Source: QYOJ01 sp964642545
Lineage (GTDB): Bacteria > Bacteroidota > Bacteroidia > Bacteroidales > FEN-979
Direction of reading: 5' to 3'
Assembly (NCBI GenBank): GCA_964642545.1
Contig: CAZXQU010000045.1
Location: 1-24,566, forward strand
DNA length: 24,566 nucleotides
Positions 8,787 to 16,559 of this stretch are shown one piece after another; position 1 is the stretch's first letter, and every line of letters starts with the position of its first letter. The notes beneath the pieces are model-generated. The model was not told the origin of the DNA. It saw nothing but the letters and a program-made list of their open reading frames with translations, and searched no databases. The position numbers were made by a program, and so were the translations under genes.

Positions 8787-9728
8787 TTATAAACTTACCA
8801 CCAGCCCCACCGAAACAATATTCTCCAACTGCACCTTTTTGCTGATGCGCTCTTCATAGTAGAGCCGGGTCTGGATGCGTGCTTTCAGAAACTTTGCCAG
8901 CCTGAATCCCAGGTTGTTCTTCACCGAAATATCGGGTGGCAGATTGGTATTCTTGAAGATGATCAGGTCACAATCCCAGTGCAGCCACTTCATCAGATCG
9001 TGATTGATGAGCAATTGAATGGAGAGACCATATTCGAAGAGATATCGCTTCTCCTGTGGTACGCCATAATAGGTTGTGATCTCCAGGACTTCGTAGATAC
9101 CCCTGTCGCGGATCCAGGTCAGTTTAGCACTGGTGATGCCAATGTTTAAAGATCCAAAAAAAGGCCATTTGAACTGAACTCCTCCCGAAAAGAGACCGGT
9201 CAGCGGAGTCAGAAAAGAGGATACTAATGTTCTGGCCAGCTCCCCGCTATCGTTCGCTGAGATCATGTAACTATTAAATATCCTGGTAGAGAAGAGGGCG
9301 GAGAGGAAGCATCCGTGGTTTTTTCGGATCCGCCACTCCAGCCGGGTCTCAAACTGGTTGTCGTCGACATGGAACCGGGCGATAGAGTCGAAAAAATATT
9401 GAATTCCCAGATGATGGACAACCTTTTGGGTAAAACGAAACCTCCTTTCTGTCTCACCCTTGCACTGATAGAGGATGTCCTGGACCATCATCACATGGTT
9501 GTCGTTGGGATCATTCTCCCAGTTGATAAAGAGTACCCCCGAAAGGGTGAGGGCATACTCCAAACGCTGGGTAACCCGCAACGAAATCAGAGAATGACCT
9601 GAATCAGCCGGGATCGTCAGGGTTCTGACACTATCCCTGTCTCGCCACACCAGACGCTGGGCCCAGGATGATCCGTGCAATACAACAATCCCCAAAACCA
9701 TACCAATTGCAACTTGCCTCCCCCACAT
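8787..9728 (-). CDS. Exported beta-barrel-like protein, DUF3078-like
   Basis: A 313-residue protein with a clear signal peptide (MWGRQVAIGMVLGIVV through SSWAQ). The rest is built of alternating hydrophobic and polar strands with many aromatics, ending in LENIVSVGLVVSL, as in outer-membrane barrels. The general pattern (N-terminal strand pairs, an FxNxNLPPDISVKNNLGF stretch, closing strand) recalls the DUF3078 family of Bacteroidota, but I rate that assignment only moderate. It begins 24 bp after the preceding lipoprotein gene, so it is probably the last gene of that four-gene unit. Function unknown. Confidence 0.65.
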   Translation of the reverse strand: MWGRQVAIGMVLGIVVLHGSSWAQRLVWRDRDSVRTLTIPADSGHSLISLRVTQRLEYALTLSGVLFINWENDPNDNHVMMVQDILYQCKGETERRFRFTQKVVHHLGIQYFFDSIARFHVDDNQFETRLEWRIRKNHGCFLSALFSTRIFNSYMISANDSGELARTLVSSFLTPLTGLFSGGVQFKWPFFGSLNIGITSAKLTWIRDRGIYEVLEITTYYGVPQEKRYLFEYGLSIQLLINHDLMKWLHWDCDLIIFKNTNLPPDISVKNNLGFRLAKFLKARIQTRLYYEERISKKVQLENIVSVGLVVSL

Positions 9729-9752
9729 CCTTCGCCTTTCATCATCAACGCT

Positions 9753-10340
9753 CTATTCAAATTGAAGTGCATTTCTCTCCCTGTTTGTCATGCCCCAATC
9801 CTTTTGAATATCGATACAAAGAAAGATCGGTTTGACAGTTACATCACTATTGTCACGGATGGTGCTTCGAATGGAAAACAACCGTTCATTGTACTTCCCC
9901 AAAAACGTTGCCCAGGTAACTACCACGATATAATTGGCATTCATTGTATCGATAAGCGTGGCGTCGTTCAATGGCACCAGGAAAGTCATGAGCTTTTGCA
10001 GGGTATAGCTTGTGTTGGCGAAGTATGTAGTATCAAGATGTAGGTGGCAATGTGAAGTGTCATTGTAGCTGGCTAACAGTCCTTGTGGTGAAAAGAAGAG
10101 TGTCCCCAGAGCATTGCTTTGGAATATTGAATCCCTTAAGCAGGAATAGAAAGCCGATGAATCTTTGAAAATAAAGGTATTCTCATTTGGATATTCCATT
10201 TTATCCATAAATGCCTGGATTGACTCCTGCGTCTCCTCCCTGGGTTGACGGATGCCATACCGCATCATCAGGATCTCTTTGCAGGAGATGAACCAGACGC
10301 AAAACCATGGGGAAAGACCTATAATAAGTAAACGTTTCAT
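9753..10340 (-). CDS. Putative lipoprotein, degenerate thioredoxin-like, paralogue of the upstream gene
   Basis: A 195-residue protein with a hydrophobic N-terminus and a plausible lipobox (FISC, Cys20). Its layout matches the preceding gene throughout: CKxx after the lipobox, a shared [IL][RK]QP block, a G-x-LFF-xx-QGL block, a V-x-WA element (141-144) where a thioredoxin would carry its WCxxC active site, and IDIQKDWGM near the end against IDFIDSWGM. Here the site reads WATFLGKYN, so both catalytic cysteines are absent. The ending after WGMTN also lacks the KPTF stretch (cis-proline position in thioredoxins). It follows its paralogue by 7 bp. Function unknown; a non-redox binding role is one inference. 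Confidence 0.7.
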   Translation of the reverse strand: MKRLLIIGLSPWFCVWFISCKEILMMRYGIRQPREETQESIQAFMDKMEYPNENTFIFKDSSAFYSCLRDSIFQSNALGTLFFSPQGLLASYNDTSHCHLHLDTTYFANTSYTLQKLMTFLVPLNDATLIDTMNANYIVVVTWATFLGKYNERLFSIRSTIRDNSDVTVKPIFLCIDIQKDWGMTNRERNALQFE

Positions 10341-10347
10341 TAACCGA

Positions 10348-10947
10348 TCAATTAAAGACGAATGTAGGTTTGGAAGTCATGCCCCATGAATCAATAAAAT
10401 CTATGTTTATCAGGAAGATTTTAACGTTGATAGTTGGATTTTTCTGGATTGCTTCCATAACTCTGAACACCCCATGATTTAGTGAACCACAGTACCTTGC
10501 CCAGAAAACAAACAAAGTAAAATCATACTCTTCAGTTGTCTCTGAGAATCCGTTAACCGGTGTTACCCATTGGAAGATTTCTTGTTCCGAAACACGATAA
10601 TCATAGTTGATTGGAGACGACCGGACAAGTGTTTTCATGAATTCCTCCACCGTCCCCGGACAATAGCCAGAATCAGACTGTTGGACCGATAATCCTTGGT
10701 TGTCGAATAGGAGAGTGGTTGGAAAATCCTTAATTCTGGTCATCAATTCAAATAGTTTCGCAGAATCTCGGCAAACGTATAATGAATCATACCTATCAAT
10801 ATTGTTCTTTTTTAAATAGGCTGAAATCGTAGAGATTGATTCTGGCTTTGGCTGTTTTAAACCTGATAGTTTAATCAACAAAGGTTTACAAGAGGGCAGA
10901 AATAGTATGGCTACGAAAGTGAGAATAATGACTGTTGTTGTTTTCAT
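10348..10947 (-). CDS. Putative lipoprotein with degenerate thioredoxin-like fold
   Basis: A 199-residue protein. The ATG at 10947 places a signal with lipobox LPSC (Cys20) at the very N-terminus; an upstream ATG at 10992 would add 15 residues before it and is rejected. The C-terminal half looks thioredoxin-like: LFVFWARYCGSLN (145-157) resembles the FWAxWCxxC active site, INIDFIDSWGM (180-190) the following strand, and KPTFVFN (193-199) the cis-Pro strand that ends the protein. Only one of the two active-site cysteines remains (Cys153), so ordinary disulfide exchange is unlikely. Cys59 and Cys96 are extra. It is second in a run of four exported-protein genes, 75 bp after the small secreted protein. 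Confidence 0.7.
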   Translation of the reverse strand: MKTTTVIILTFVAILFLPSCKPLLIKLSGLKQPKPESISTISAYLKKNNIDRYDSLYVCRDSAKLFELMTRIKDFPTTLLFDNQGLSVQQSDSGYCPGTVEEFMKTLVRSSPINYDYRVSEQEIFQWVTPVNGFSETTEEYDFTLFVFWARYCGSLNHGVFRVMEAIQKNPTINVKIFLINIDFIDSWGMTSKPTFVFN

Positions 10948-11022
10948 CTTTTCTGTCTGAAAAGCACATAAGTATGTGGTTGAGATAGCCACCTACTTAT
11001 GTGCTGGTTATCTTATTATTCA

Positions 11023-11493
11023 CTATACCGGAAAGATAAGCGTGTACATTCCATTCTGATGGACTGCCTGATAGGTCCCCGGACGGATAATAACACTCCC
11101 CTGAGTTTTCATGCCTTTCGAAATCTCTTCGGTAATGTCATACGTACCGTCAATTGTGACAGTTGTTTTACCTGCAAGAAACTTCAACAAAGCGGGATCA
11201 TACCTGATGATATTTGCTTCACTGAGTTGAATAATCATTTCATTGTTTTGATTAATTGAAATGTTACAGGGAATCTCCCCGGAGCCCAGGGAACTATCAT
11301 CAAAATTCACAGTCAAACAAAAACTGAGTTTGCAGATGCCAAGGTATTTAGTGCATTGTGATCTTGGTGTGTGCAAATCGATCTTGAACTCAAATCCCAT
11401 ATTTGATGGGGTTGAAGTGGTAACAGGTTCTGTTGCCATTAATCCCTGACAAGCTATCATTCCTGTGAAAAATAGTACAATTATTTTTTTCAT
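11023..11493 (-). CDS. Small secreted cysteine-containing protein of unknown function
   Basis: A 156-residue protein with a signal peptide (MKKIIVLFFTGMIACQG, cleaved probably after LMA at residue 20, though Cys15 could make it a lipoprotein). The mature part has FEFKIDLHTP followed by a cysteine cluster (Cys47, Cys54, Cys59, Cys76) and beta-rich sequence. I recognise the general type from Bacteroidota genomes but know no function for it. It is first in the run of four exported-protein genes and is preceded by an unusual GC-rich leader. The ATG at 11493 gives a complete signal peptide. Confidence 0.7.
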   Translation of the reverse strand: MKKIIVLFFTGMIACQGLMATEPVTTSTPSNMGFEFKIDLHTPRSQCTKYLGICKLSFCLTVNFDDSSLGSGEIPCNISINQNNEMIIQLSEANIIRYDPALLKFLAGKTTVTIDGTYDITEEISKGMKTQGSVIIRPGTYQAVHQNGMYTLIFPV

Positions 11494-11524
11494 AATTCGT
11501 AAGTTTTATCATTGTTTCTTTTTC

Positions 11525-11700
11525 CGCTAAAACTCCCCGGCTGCGGATACCGGTTGGCCAGGTTGCTTTGGAAGTCTGGCTTCTGCTCCCCTGAAAATCC
11601 CTGCCCGGCAGGTGATTCTCGTCTCACTGCTTCCTTTGTTGTGTTGTTTTTCCCTCCTGCTTTAATCCTACACCTGATTTTTGGACATTAATCGGGTTTG
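11525..11700 (-). other. GC-rich leader region, possible structured RNA or repeated element
   Basis: The 373-bp gap between divergent genes (11494-11866) has no convincing gene. Positions 11527-11660 are clearly more GC-rich than the AT-rich flanks. On the minus strand, toward the small secreted protein, there are several short hairpins: CCTGC-cgg-GCAGG inside an AATC/GATT stem, GAAG-ccaga-CTTC, and CCGG-N9-CCGG. I could not match it to a known riboswitch class by eye. It could be a cis-regulatory leader, a small RNA, or a dispersed element. The plus half (11700-11866) holds the promoter of the glycogen-synthase-like gene. Confidence 0.35.
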
Positions 11701-11794
11701 AGGGCAAAAGGTTATATGTCTAAGACTAAATTTTTTTTAAAAAAGTTGGGTAAAATCGTTAAACAAGTAAAAATCACTGTTTTAGAGAAAAGGC

Positions 11795-11828
11795 TTTGAT
11801 TTTATCTTAAAAATTTTTAGTATCTTTG
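11795..11828 (+). promoter_or_regulatory. Promoter of the glycogen-synthase-like, DUF4270 and glmS genes
   Basis: TTTG (11795-11798) and TATCTTTG (11821-11828) match the Bacteroidota boxes with a slightly long spacer of 22 nt. The -7 box lies 38 bp before the ATG at 11867. Confidence 0.6.
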
Positions 11829-11866
11829 CAACCGAATTCGATTTTGGGTAAAATTTGAAGATAATT

Positions 11867-12694
11867 ATGGAAAAAGCAAAAGTATTGTTCGTTGCTCAGG
11901 AGATCACACCCTACTTGAAAGAGACACCCATGAGCCTGATCGGGAGATACCTTCCGCAAGGCATACAGGAGAGGGGTAAGGAAATTCGCACGTTTATGCC
12001 ACGTTTTGGAAACATCAACGAGCGTCGAAATCAACTGCATGAAGTCATTCGTTTGTCGGGGATGAACTTGGTTATCAATGATGCCGATCACCCGTTGATC
12101 ATCAAGGTAGCCTCCATCCAGCAGGCCAGGATGCAGATCTATTTTATTGATAACGAAGATTACTTTCACCGGAAGTTTACCTTCCGCGACAAAGGCAATA
12201 AGTTTTTTGCTGACAATGACGAGCGTACGATATTCTTTGCACGTGGCGTACTGGAAACAGTTAAAAAACTAAGCTGGGGTCCGGATGTGGTCCACTGCCA
12301 TGGCTGGATGACAAGCCTTCTGCCACTTTACATCAAGAAAGCATTCAGGGACAATCCGTTATTCAGTGAGTCAAAGGTGATTTTCTCGCTCTACAATGAC
12401 GACTTTAATGAATCCTTTCACAAAGACTTCGGGGCTAAACTGAAATTAAGTGGGATCACAACGAAGGATCTGAAACACTATAAGGCTCCATCTTACGTTA
12501 ATCTCCTGAAGACAGCCATTGATTTCGCCGATGGGCTCATCCTTGGTTCGCCAGATATTAACCCGGAATTACTCAGCTATGTCAGAGAATCGGAGAAGCC
12601 TACGCTCGAATTCCAGCCAATGGATAACTACATCGATGCCTATTCCGATTTCTATGATGAGATCCTGGTTACAGAACCGGTTACTGTTGATTAA
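11867..12694 (+). CDS. Glycogen/starch-synthase-like protein, N-terminal GT5 domain only
   Basis: A 275-residue protein resembling only the N-terminal Rossmann half of glycogen synthase (GT5, starch synthase catalytic domain). Matching segments are KVLFVAQEITPYLK (5-18), GKEIRTFMPRFG, and PDVVHCHGWMTSLLPLY (139-155), the counterpart of DVVHxHDW. The GT-B C-terminal half that binds the sugar nucleotide in full synthases (about 480 residues) is missing, and the KxGGL loop reads KETPMS. The start is the ATG at 11867 (MEKAKV); a TTG at 11855 is possible but less likely. Short forms like this are known in Bacteroidota next to DUF4270 and glmS. Glycogen synthase activity is doubtful; a carbohydrate-binding or regulatory role is inference. 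Confidence 0.8.
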   Translation: MEKAKVLFVAQEITPYLKETPMSLIGRYLPQGIQERGKEIRTFMPRFGNINERRNQLHEVIRLSGMNLVINDADHPLIIKVASIQQARMQIYFIDNEDYFHRKFTFRDKGNKFFADNDERTIFFARGVLETVKKLSWGPDVVHCHGWMTSLLPLYIKKAFRDNPLFSESKVIFSLYNDDFNESFHKDFGAKLKLSGITTKDLKHYKAPSYVNLLKTAIDFADGLILGSPDINPELLSYVRESEKPTLEFQPMDNYIDAYSDFYDEILVTEPVTVD

Positions 12695-12717
12695 TTTTAA
12701 TATATAAACTCCGGCAC

Positions 12718-14067
12718 TTGAGATCACTTCCCAAACTATTGCTCAGATCCGTGTGGATCGGTCTGTTGATTGCTTTTGTTGTTGTTTCATGTAAGAAAGA
12801 TCCTTATGAACTAGGGATCGATCTCGTTCCACCCACCGACACCCTGTATGTAAATATCTTTGATACCGTTACCATCCAGGCCTATTCAGTACTTGAAGAT
12901 TCCATCAGAACTGACGAGATGAGCTCGTTTGTGTTGGGTTCGATTGTGGATCCGATCTTCGGAAAAACAACCGCTAGTTTCTACACTCAGTTCCTGCTCT
13001 CTTCGGAGGAGGTCGACTTTGGGATCAATCCCCAGCTCGATTCCCTGGTATTGATGCTCTATTATACAGATGGCTATGGTGATACCAATACACTACAACA
13101 GATCAGGGTATTTGAGATGAGTGAGGATCTGATCTATGACAGCAGTTACTATTCCAATCAATCGGTGGGAACCTATGGACTTGAACTGGGAAATACTACC
13201 TATATGCCAAGGCCACATGACAGCGTGACCATCGAAGGCGTAAAGGTTCCTCCTCATCTCCGGATCAATCTCTCGAACAAGACCAACTACCTGGGTAACA
13301 AGATCCTTTATGCCCCGGAAAATGTGATGTCAAAAACCGCTGAATGGCTCAAGTTTATGAAAGGCCTTTATGTTGAGGCGATGCCTGTTAATTCTCGTGG
13401 CGCATTGGTCAACTTTGCCTCCTCTGACGGCCTCTCTGCGATGATCCTCTATTTTCATAATGACGACAAGGGTGATTCTCTTCATTTTACAATGCCCATC
13501 GACGTGGTTGCAGCCCGGTTTAACACTTTTGATCATCACGGGTACCAGGAGGCCAGTCCCGAATTTAAACAGCAGCTCCTTTACCGTGATACAATGCTCG
13601 GTAAGAACCAACTCTTTCTTCAGTCATTGAGCGGAGTTAAGATCAAGGTCAGGCTTCCATTCATCAAAGACCTGAGAGAACTGGGAACTATCGCAATCAA
13701 CAGTGCCGTGCTAAGCTTCAAGAAGCCTAGCCCGGATACTACCTGGCAGCCACCACCTCAGCTAGCAATGTTTAAGGTTGATTCGGCCGGGAAACTGGGT
13801 GTCGTAATCGATGAAGTCGAAGGTTCCAATTATTTTGGGGGAGCTTACAACAAGGATGATCGGGCATACTGGTTTCGCCTGACACGTCATATCCAGCGAA
13901 TGCTCATTTATGATACGATTGAGAACTATGACCTATATATCTATGCATCCAGTCCTCTTGCAAGGAGTTCAAAGATGAATCGTGTCGTTCTCAATGGAAC
14001 AGACCCATTCTTTTCTCCATCTCCTGGAGATGATTTAAAACTAACTATTACCTATACAAAGAAATAG
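12718..14067 (+). CDS. DUF4270 family lipoprotein
   Basis: A 449-residue protein with a lipoprotein signal (lipobox VVSC, Cys25) followed by KKDPYELGIDLVPPTDTL, the characteristic start of DUF4270, and then long beta-rich sequence with FGKTTASFYTQFLLS. It is presumably anchored to the outer or inner membrane facing the periplasm or surface; function unknown. The start is a TTG at 12718, as no ATG occurs before the lipobox. It follows the short glycogen-synthase-like gene by 23 bp and ends 2 bp before glmS, a gene order I know from other Bacteroidota. Confidence 0.88.
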   Translation: MRSLPKLLLRSVWIGLLIAFVVVSCKKDPYELGIDLVPPTDTLYVNIFDTVTIQAYSVLEDSIRTDEMSSFVLGSIVDPIFGKTTASFYTQFLLSSEEVDFGINPQLDSLVLMLYYTDGYGDTNTLQQIRVFEMSEDLIYDSSYYSNQSVGTYGLELGNTTYMPRPHDSVTIEGVKVPPHLRINLSNKTNYLGNKILYAPENVMSKTAEWLKFMKGLYVEAMPVNSRGALVNFASSDGLSAMILYFHNDDKGDSLHFTMPIDVVAARFNTFDHHGYQEASPEFKQQLLYRDTMLGKNQLFLQSLSGVKIKVRLPFIKDLRELGTIAINSAVLSFKKPSPDTTWQPPPQLAMFKVDSAGKLGVVIDEVEGSNYFGGAYNKDDRAYWFRLTRHIQRMLIYDTIENYDLYIYASSPLARSSKMNRVVLNGTDPFFSPSPGDDLKLTITYTKK

Positions 14068-14069
14068 AT

Positions 14070-15908
14070 ATGTGTGGAATTGTCGCATATATTGGCCCCA
14101 GAGAGGCTTTCCCAATCCTGATGAAAGGGTTGCACCGGCTTGAATACAGGGGTTACGACAGTGCAGGACTTTGCATGCTGAATAGTAAGCTGAACGTGTA
14201 TAAATGCAAAGGGAAGGTTTCCGATCTCGAGGAGTATGTTCATGACCTTGATGTTTCGGGCAACATCGGCATGGCTCATACCCGTTGGGCTACACATGGA
14301 GAACCAAACCAGATTAATGCTCACCCCCACTTTTCGCAAAACAAAAGCCTGGCCATTATACATAATGGCATCATTGAGAATTATGCAGCATTGCGCAGTG
14401 AGCTGATCAACCGTGGATACACCTTCTCCAGTGATACCGATACCGAGGTGCTGATTCACCTGATTGAGGATATAAAAGTTAATGAGAAGGTCCCCCTTGA
14501 AGAGGCTGTCAGGATTGCCTTGAACCAGGTGATTGGTGCTTATGCTATCGTAGTCCTTTCAAAAACCAGCCCGGATAAAATTATTGCTGCCCGCAAAGGA
14601 AGTCCACTGGTTGTCGGCATCGGTAAAGATGAATTTTTTGTGGCCTCAGATGCCACACCAATCATTGAATATACGGATAATGTGGTATTCCTTAATGATG
14701 AGGAGATTGCTATTATCCGCCGGAATGAAAACCTGAGGATACTTACGGTTAAAAATGTGGAGAAGACACCATATATCCAGATACTTGAGCTCAGCCTCAG
14801 TGCAATTGAAAAGGGAGGATATGAGCATTTCATGCTGAAGGAGATCTTCGAGCAACCACGATCTATCCACGACAGCATGCGCGGACGACTGCATCTGGAT
14901 CAGGGATTGGTTACTCTGGGCGGCATCAGGGATTACATACAGAAGATCCTTAATGCCAAACGGATCATTATCACTGCTTGCGGTACATCCTGGCATGCAG
15001 GACTTGTTGGAGAGTATCTGATAGAGGATTTGGCAAGGATTCCCGTTGAGGTGGAGTACTCTTCAGAATTTCGCTACCGGAATCCCATCATCAGCGAAGA
15101 TGATGTGCTGATTGCGATCTCCCAGTCGGGGGAAACGGCCGACACATTGGCCGCAATTGAGCTTGCAAAAGGCAAAGGGGCTATAGTTCTTGGAATCTGC
15201 AATGTGGTTGGATCATCCATCTCACGTGCTACGCATGCCGGCGTGTATACCCATGCAGGACCGGAAATCGGTGTGGCTTCAACCAAAGCTTTTACGGCCC
15301 AGGTGGCTGTGCTCACCCTATTGGCGCTCCTTCTGGCTCAAAAAAAAGGGACCATACCTACGTCACAGTATTACCGATTGTTATGTGAACTCCTGGCTGT
15401 GCCCGAAAAGGTGGAGAAAACCCTGAAGTTGAATGATCAGATCATGGAGATCGCAAAAATCTATAAGAATGCTACCAATGCATTGTACCTTGGCCGCGGC
15501 TATAATTTCCCTGTTGCCTTGGAGGGAGCCTTGAAACTGAAGGAGATCTCCTACATCCATGCCGAAGGATATCCTGCAGCAGAGATGAAGCACGGGCCAA
15601 TAGCATTGATTGATGAACAGATGCCGGTTTTTGTGATTGCTACCCGACGAGGGACTTACGAGAAGGTGATCAGCAACATCCAGGAGGTAAAAGCGCGGAA
15701 AGGGAAAATTATCGCTATTATCAACGAAGGGGATGAAACTGTAAAGAAGCTGGCCGATCACAGTATTGAGATTCCTGAGTCAGAAGAGATGCTGGTTCCG
15801 CTGATTGCAACCATCCCGTTGCAGCTGCTATCCTACCATATCGCTGTGATGCGCGGTTGTAACATTGACCAACCCCGGAATTTAGCGAAATCGGTCACGG
15901 TGGAATGA
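14070..15908 (+). CDS. glmS: Glutamine-fructose-6-phosphate aminotransferase (isomerizing)
   Basis: A 612-residue cytoplasmic enzyme that makes glucosamine-6-phosphate from fructose-6-phosphate and glutamine, the entry to peptidoglycan and LPS amino sugars. It begins MCGIVAYIG, with Cys2 as the glutaminase nucleophile, then HRLEYRGYDSAG and HTRWATHGEP of the class II amidotransferase domain. Two SIS sugar-isomerase domains follow (ACGTSWHAG near residue 302, SQSGETADTLA, GRGYNFPVALEGALKLKE near 475), and the typical C-terminus DQPRNLAKSVTVE. Length is normal. It starts 2 bp after DUF4270, so translation is likely coupled. I see no glmS ribozyme upstream. Confidence 0.98.
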   Translation: MCGIVAYIGPREAFPILMKGLHRLEYRGYDSAGLCMLNSKLNVYKCKGKVSDLEEYVHDLDVSGNIGMAHTRWATHGEPNQINAHPHFSQNKSLAIIHNGIIENYAALRSELINRGYTFSSDTDTEVLIHLIEDIKVNEKVPLEEAVRIALNQVIGAYAIVVLSKTSPDKIIAARKGSPLVVGIGKDEFFVASDATPIIEYTDNVVFLNDEEIAIIRRNENLRILTVKNVEKTPYIQILELSLSAIEKGGYEHFMLKEIFEQPRSIHDSMRGRLHLDQGLVTLGGIRDYIQKILNAKRIIITACGTSWHAGLVGEYLIEDLARIPVEVEYSSEFRYRNPIISEDDVLIAISQSGETADTLAAIELAKGKGAIVLGICNVVGSSISRATHAGVYTHAGPEIGVASTKAFTAQVAVLTLLALLLAQKKGTIPTSQYYRLLCELLAVPEKVEKTLKLNDQIMEIAKIYKNATNALYLGRGYNFPVALEGALKLKEISYIHAEGYPAAEMKHGPIALIDEQMPVFVIATRRGTYEKVISNIQEVKARKGKIIAIINEGDETVKKLADHSIEIPESEEMLVPLIATIPLQLLSYHIAVMRGCNIDQPRNLAKSVTVE

Positions 15909-16484
15909 TCAGAGGCGGCCAGCCACCTTATCCCAATCCACCAGCTTCCAGAAATCGGCGATGTAGTCGGGACGGGCATTCATCTTGTCGAGGTAATAGG
16001 CATGTTCCCAAACGTCGCAAGTCATGATTGGCGTAAGACCTTTACGAAGCGGGTTTCCTGCATTGCTCTCCTGAACGATCTCCAGTGAACCGTCCGATTT
16101 TTTTACCAGCCATGCCCAGCCAGAACCGAAGAGAGTGGCAGCAGCCGTAGAGAACTTCTCCTTGAACTCGGAGATGGAGCCAAAGCTATTGGTCAATGCA
16201 TCAAACAGTTCGCCCGAAGGCTCCCCGCCGCCCTGCGGCTTCATGCAGTTCCAGTAAAACGTGTGATTCCACACCTGGGCGCCGTTGTTGAAAACGCCAC
16301 CGGAAGCAGCGCGAACAATATCTTCCAGCGACTTGTTCTCAAACTCAGTTCCCTGAATCAGTTTATTCAGGTTGTTCACATAGGCATGGTGATGCTTGCC
16401 ATAGTGATACTCAAGTGTGCGCTTTGAGATGTAAGGCTCCAGCGCATCCATTGCGAAGGGTAATTTTGGTAATTCGTGTACCAT
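15909..16484 (-). CDS. sodB: Superoxide dismutase, iron type
   Basis: A 191-residue enzyme that dismutates superoxide. The metal ligands are visible: His27 (LEYHYGKHH), His74 (VWNHTFYW), Asp157 and His161 (DVWEHAYY). The block FNNGAQVWNH with Gln70 is the iron-type signature; the MnSOD form has Gly there and Gln next to the Asp ligand. Some Bacteroidota enzymes of this type accept either metal. There is no signal peptide, so it is cytoplasmic. Its stop directly abuts the glmS stop in convergent orientation. Confidence 0.96.
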   Translation of the reverse strand: MVHELPKLPFAMDALEPYISKRTLEYHYGKHHHAYVNNLNKLIQGTEFENKSLEDIVRAASGGVFNNGAQVWNHTFYWNCMKPQGGGEPSGELFDALTNSFGSISEFKEKFSTAAATLFGSGWAWLVKKSDGSLEIVQESNAGNPLRKGLTPIMTCDVWEHAYYLDKMNARPDYIADFWKLVDWDKVAGRL

Positions 16485-16516
16485 GATCAGAAATATTAAT
16501 AGTGGTTTTTAAGATA

Positions 16517-16524
16517 CAAAGATA
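16517..16524 (-). promoter_or_regulatory. Probable -7 box of sodB
   Basis: TATCTTTG on the minus strand matches TAnnTTTG and lies about 33 bp upstream of the sodB ATG (16484). No good TTTG was found at the -33 distance. Confidence 0.45.
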
Positions 16525-16559
16525 TGAAAAATAAGTTATTTAGAATAAATATAAATTAA

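Noticed and set aside
11525..11700. Known riboswitches (cobalamin, SAM-I, c-di-GMP) for the GC-rich leader.
   Set aside because: Isolated words such as AGAAGCCAGAC and GCAACCTGG recall parts of these, but the conserved cores (B12 box, SAM-I junction, GEMM core) are not there in order.
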